From assembly GCA_002335115.1 (NCBI GenBank), contig DDCR01000056.1, positions 507-8,656 of the forward strand: a stretch of 8,150 bases of DNA. Reading direction: 5' to 3'. Made by a program: the position numbers and the translations under genes. Below, piece after piece: positions 6,295-8,150 of this stretch (its first letter is position 1; each line of letters starts with the position of its first letter). Under the pieces are notes generated by a model that was not told the origin of the DNA, searched no databases, and saw only the letters and a list, made by a program, of their open reading frames with translations. Source of the DNA: Oceanospirillaceae bacterium UBA2001 (lineage in GTDB: Bacteria; Pseudomonadota; Gammaproteobacteria; Pseudomonadales; Balneatricaceae).

Positions 6295-7242
6295 TTAACG
6301 ATTACTATTGCGCGCCCTTTCTTGGCGGGGAGAACAGGCATACTTTTTTTGATAGCAACGCGCTAAGTAGGACGTAGAGCTAAAGCCACACGCTGTGGCA
6401 ACCTGCAATACCGACAAGCTCGATTGGCGTAATAGTTGCTGGGTTTTTTCTAACCTCAAATGCAAATAATACTGACCAGGGCTTTGATGCAAGTACTGTT
6501 TAAACAAGCGTTCCATCTGTCGCGCAGACATATTAGAAGCGTCTGCCAATTCTTGACAGGTCAGGGGTGCTTCTAGGTTTTGACGCATGATATCAAGGGC
6601 TTTAATCAGGCGTGGGTTATTGATGTTTAAACGCGATTGCAATCGCATCCGCTGGTCTTGGTGAGGGGGTCTTATGTGTGGGTGCATATATTGCTCTGCA
6701 ACTAATAGTGCAAGTTCATAACCATGTTGGTCTGCAATAATTTGCAACATCATATCCAAACCTGCAGAACCGCCAGAACAGGTAAATAGGCTGCCATCAA
6801 ATTCATACAATTCACCACTCATCCATACATCAGGAAACTGCTCTCGAAAGCTGTCCACATATTCCCAGTGAATGGTGCACGTTTTATGGCGCAGAAGCTT
6901 TGCTTTGGCTAACAACAAAGCGCCTGTCGATGTAGAGCCCAGCAAATCAACTTGACGGGAGGCTTGTCGTAACCAGGCAAAAAAAACATCATCACCATAA
7001 GTGGCTACATTTATGCCAGCAACCACTAATAAGACATCAAGCATTTTAACTTGATCCACATCAATGGTCGGTGCAGTAACCATATTATTACTAGCATTGA
7101 CCGATGTGTTGCCCCAACTTAAAAAGTCCCATTGAAAAAGTTCTTCCTCCGCCTGCGCATTCGCCATGCGCAAAGGTTCAACTGCCGCGGCTAATGACAG
7201 CATTGAAAAACCAGGTATTAACAAAAATCCAAATCGTTGCAT
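6295..7242 (-). CDS. GlxA-family AraC-type transcriptional regulator (DJ-1/PfpI sensor plus HTH)
   Basis: This 315-aa cytoplasmic DNA-binding regulator has two domains. Residues about 3-170 form a DJ-1/PfpI (class I glutamine amidotransferase-like) sensor, opening FGFLLIPGFSMLSLAAAVEPLRMAN, with the elbow GSTSTGALLLA (102-112) and the block TCSGGSAGLDMM (154-165). The elbow carries Ser/Thr rather than Cys, as is common in these ligand-sensing versions. Residues about 210-310 form the AraC domain: first helix-turn-helix TCQELADASNMSARQMERLF (228-247), second SVLQVATACGFSSTSYLARCY (277-297). This architecture is that of Pseudomonas GbdR, CdhR, SouR and ArgR, which sense glycine betaine, carnitine, sarcosine or arginine. 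The gene is divergent from an FAD oxidoreductase, its probable target. A GGA sequence 6 nt before the ATG is a modest ribosome site. The ligand is not determinable here. Confidence 0.9.
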   Translation of the reverse strand: MQRFGFLLIPGFSMLSLAAAVEPLRMANAQAEEELFQWDFLSWGNTSVNASNNMVTAPTIDVDQVKMLDVLLVVAGINVATYGDDVFFAWLRQASRQVDLLGSTSTGALLLAKAKLLRHKTCTIHWEYVDSFREQFPDVWMSGELYEFDGSLFTCSGGSAGLDMMLQIIADQHGYELALLVAEQYMHPHIRPPHQDQRMRLQSRLNINNPRLIKALDIMRQNLEAPLTCQELADASNMSARQMERLFKQYLHQSPGQYYLHLRLEKTQQLLRQSSLSVLQVATACGFSSTSYLARCYQKKYACSPRQERARNSNR

Positions 7243-7260
7243 AGTAGATCCGATGAAAAC

Positions 7261-7299
7261 TAAAGGCTTATCACTAAATTTTGGTTAGAATAGCCTTTA
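7261..7299. promoter_or_regulatory. 8-bp inverted repeat in the divergent control region
   Basis: TAAAGGCT (7261-7268) and AGCCTTTA (7292-7299) are perfect inverted repeats with a 23-nt spacer. Their centres are 31 bp apart, close to three helical turns, so both arms face the same side of the DNA. This suits a dimeric regulator and may be the operator of the adjacent AraC-type protein. The role is inferred from position and symmetry. Confidence 0.45.
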
Positions 7300-7315
7300 T
7301 TGTCGGTTTTGTCTC
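7287..7315 (-). promoter_or_regulatory. Candidate promoter of the GlxA-type regulator
   Basis: On the minus strand GAGACA (7315-7310, 4 of 6 to consensus) and TATTCT (7292-7287, 4 of 6) are separated by exactly 17 bp. Transcription would start near 7280, about 38 nt before the ATG. One arm of the 7261-7299 inverted repeat covers the end of the spacer and the first base of the -10 box, which would suit autorepression. Confidence 0.35.
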
Positions 7316-7360
7316 ATTAAAAGTCGTCTTAAGTGGTTTTTATTTAGAACTGAAAGCGCA

Positions 7361-7373
7361 TTATGATTCATAA
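7361..7373. promoter_or_regulatory. 13-bp palindrome overlapping a candidate -10 box of the oxidoreductase gene
   Basis: TTATGA-T-TCATAA (7361-7373) is a perfect odd palindrome. It contains TATGAT (7362-7367, 5 of 6 to the -10 consensus on the plus strand). The best -35 at 17 bp, TTTATT (7339-7344), is poor, as expected for an activator-dependent promoter. Transcription would start near 7374, about 33 nt before the ATG at 7407. Confidence 0.4.
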
Positions 7374-7406
7374 GAGATTAATAAACATAACTAAACAGGA
7401 ATTCTT

Positions 7407-8150
7407 ATGGCCTTTCCTTCTTCTTCTCCCTACGTCATTGTAGGCGCAGGTATCCATGGTTTAAGTACAGCTTATCACCTTGCTCTAGAACTCAAGGCAA
7501 ATGGTAAAGGTGACGGTCGGGATATTATTATTCTTGATAAAAATGGTATTGCTGCTGGAGCGACAGGCATCGCGTGTGGAGTGGTACGAAATAATTATTT
7601 CCAACCCGCAATGCGAGAATTGATGGCCCATTCAGTAGAAGTCTGGGAATCTGATATGGAAACTTATTCTTATCATCCCGTGGGTTACATGCAAATTAGT
7701 CCAGAATCAATGCATGCCGATGTAGCCACAATTTACGAACAGCAAAAAGCCATCGATTACCCTTCTACTTTTATTGAAGGCGAAGCTGACTGTACTAAAT
7801 ACATGAAAGGAATCTTTCACGACTGGCGTGCGCAGGGCATTACTTCTGTATTACACGAAGACAAAGGCGGTTATGCCAATAATACGAAAGCAATGTATGG
7901 TTTGGCGTCCAAAGTTGAGAGCGAAAATATTCGCATTATCAGTGGCGTCACGGTGACTGGTTTCACTCGCAACGAAGGCTGTGTGACTCACGTTGAAACT
8001 GACCAAGGCAAAGTGGCTTGTGAATATGTAGTCATTGGTGCGGGCCCATGGGCTAAGAGTTTGTGGGAAATGTTAGAACTTCCAAAAACTGTGAGTGTGA
8101 AAGGAGCTGATGACGTCATCCATACCGATATCCCCATGTGGATTTACTGG
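7407..8150 (+). CDS. FAD-dependent oxidoreductase, DAO family (partial, 3' end outside window)
   Basis: The frame is open for all 248 codons to the window edge, so the C-terminal part is missing. The N-terminus has the Rossmann dinucleotide motif VIVGAGIHGLSTAYHLA (10-26), with Asp44 (IIILDK) at the end of the second strand for the adenosine ribose. GIAAGATGIACGVVRNNYF (47-65) follows, in the place of the FAD-contacting segment of sarcosine oxidase and glycine oxidase-like enzymes. VVIGAGPWAKSLW (208-220) is the second FAD-contact block of the DAO fold. Such enzymes oxidise secondary or tertiary amines and amino acids such as sarcosine, dimethylglycine or D-amino acids; the substrate is not readable. 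AGGA (7397-7400) lies 6 nt before the ATG, so the start is sound. Divergence from a GbdR/CdhR-type regulator suggests induced catabolism of an N-methylated amine or a related compound. Confidence 0.88.
   Translation, partial: MAFPSSSPYVIVGAGIHGLSTAYHLALELKANGKGDGRDIIILDKNGIAAGATGIACGVVRNNYFQPAMRELMAHSVEVWESDMETYSYHPVGYMQISPESMHADVATIYEQQKAIDYPSTFIEGEADCTKYMKGIFHDWRAQGITSVLHEDKGGYANNTKAMYGLASKVESENIRIISGVTVTGFTRNEGCVTHVETDQGKVACEYVVIGAGPWAKSLWEMLELPKTVSVKGADDVIHTDIPMWIYW

Noticed and set aside
6396..6950. Loss of the DJ-1 cysteine in the regulator as a sign of decay
   Set aside because: Sensor domains of GlxA/ArgR/GbdR-type regulators commonly lack a catalytic Cys, so this is normal for the family.

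Overview
The window looks like a chromosomal stretch from a Gram-negative, probably marine, gammaproteobacterium. The evidence is the class I aromatic/aspartate aminotransferase whose active-site spacing matches E. coli AspC with a one-residue offset, the DUF808 (YedI-type) membrane protein, the GlxA/GbdR-type AraC regulator, and moderately AT-rich base composition (by eye, not computed). I cannot name a genus. No phage, insertion sequence, tRNA, rRNA or CRISPR feature is visible, and all genes look intact except the last, which runs off the window end.

Layout. (1) Bases 1-148 are a leader with a terminator-like stem-loop and two short palindromes. (2) Bases 149-3007 hold a plus-strand two-gene unit: a fused exporter-type ABC transporter followed after 21 bp by an APH/choline-kinase-like phosphotransferase. 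(3) Bases 2973-4751 hold a minus-strand pair, an alpha/beta hydrolase followed by a DUF808 membrane protein. Its end overlaps the phosphotransferase gene tail-to-tail by 35 bp. (4) Bases 4752-4965 are a repeat-rich gap with a 7-bp inverted repeat, a 14-bp tandem array, a TACCAG hexamer array and a stem-loop. (5) Bases 4966-6159 encode the aminotransferase (minus strand), with its own likely promoter in the 6160-6294 gap. (6) Bases 6295-8150 hold a divergent pair: a DJ-1/PfpI-AraC (GlxA-type) regulator on the minus strand and an FAD-dependent DAO-family oxidoreductase on the plus strand. They share a 164-bp control region with an 8-bp inverted repeat and a 13-bp palindrome.

How the genes may work together. 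The divergent pair has the classic arrangement of a catabolic regulator and its target. Regulators of this architecture (GbdR, CdhR, SouR in Pseudomonas) control use of glycine betaine, carnitine and sarcosine, and DAO-family flavoproteins oxidise sarcosine, dimethylglycine or other amines, so an N-methylated amine or amino-acid degradation role is a reasonable inference. The aminotransferase is a housekeeping amino-acid enzyme. The ABC transporter/phosphotransferase and hydrolase/DUF808 pairs have no assigned substrate. I see no convincing new multi-gene system; the most unusual structures are the non-coding repeats at 4781-4964 and the palindromes in the regulator/oxidoreductase gap.
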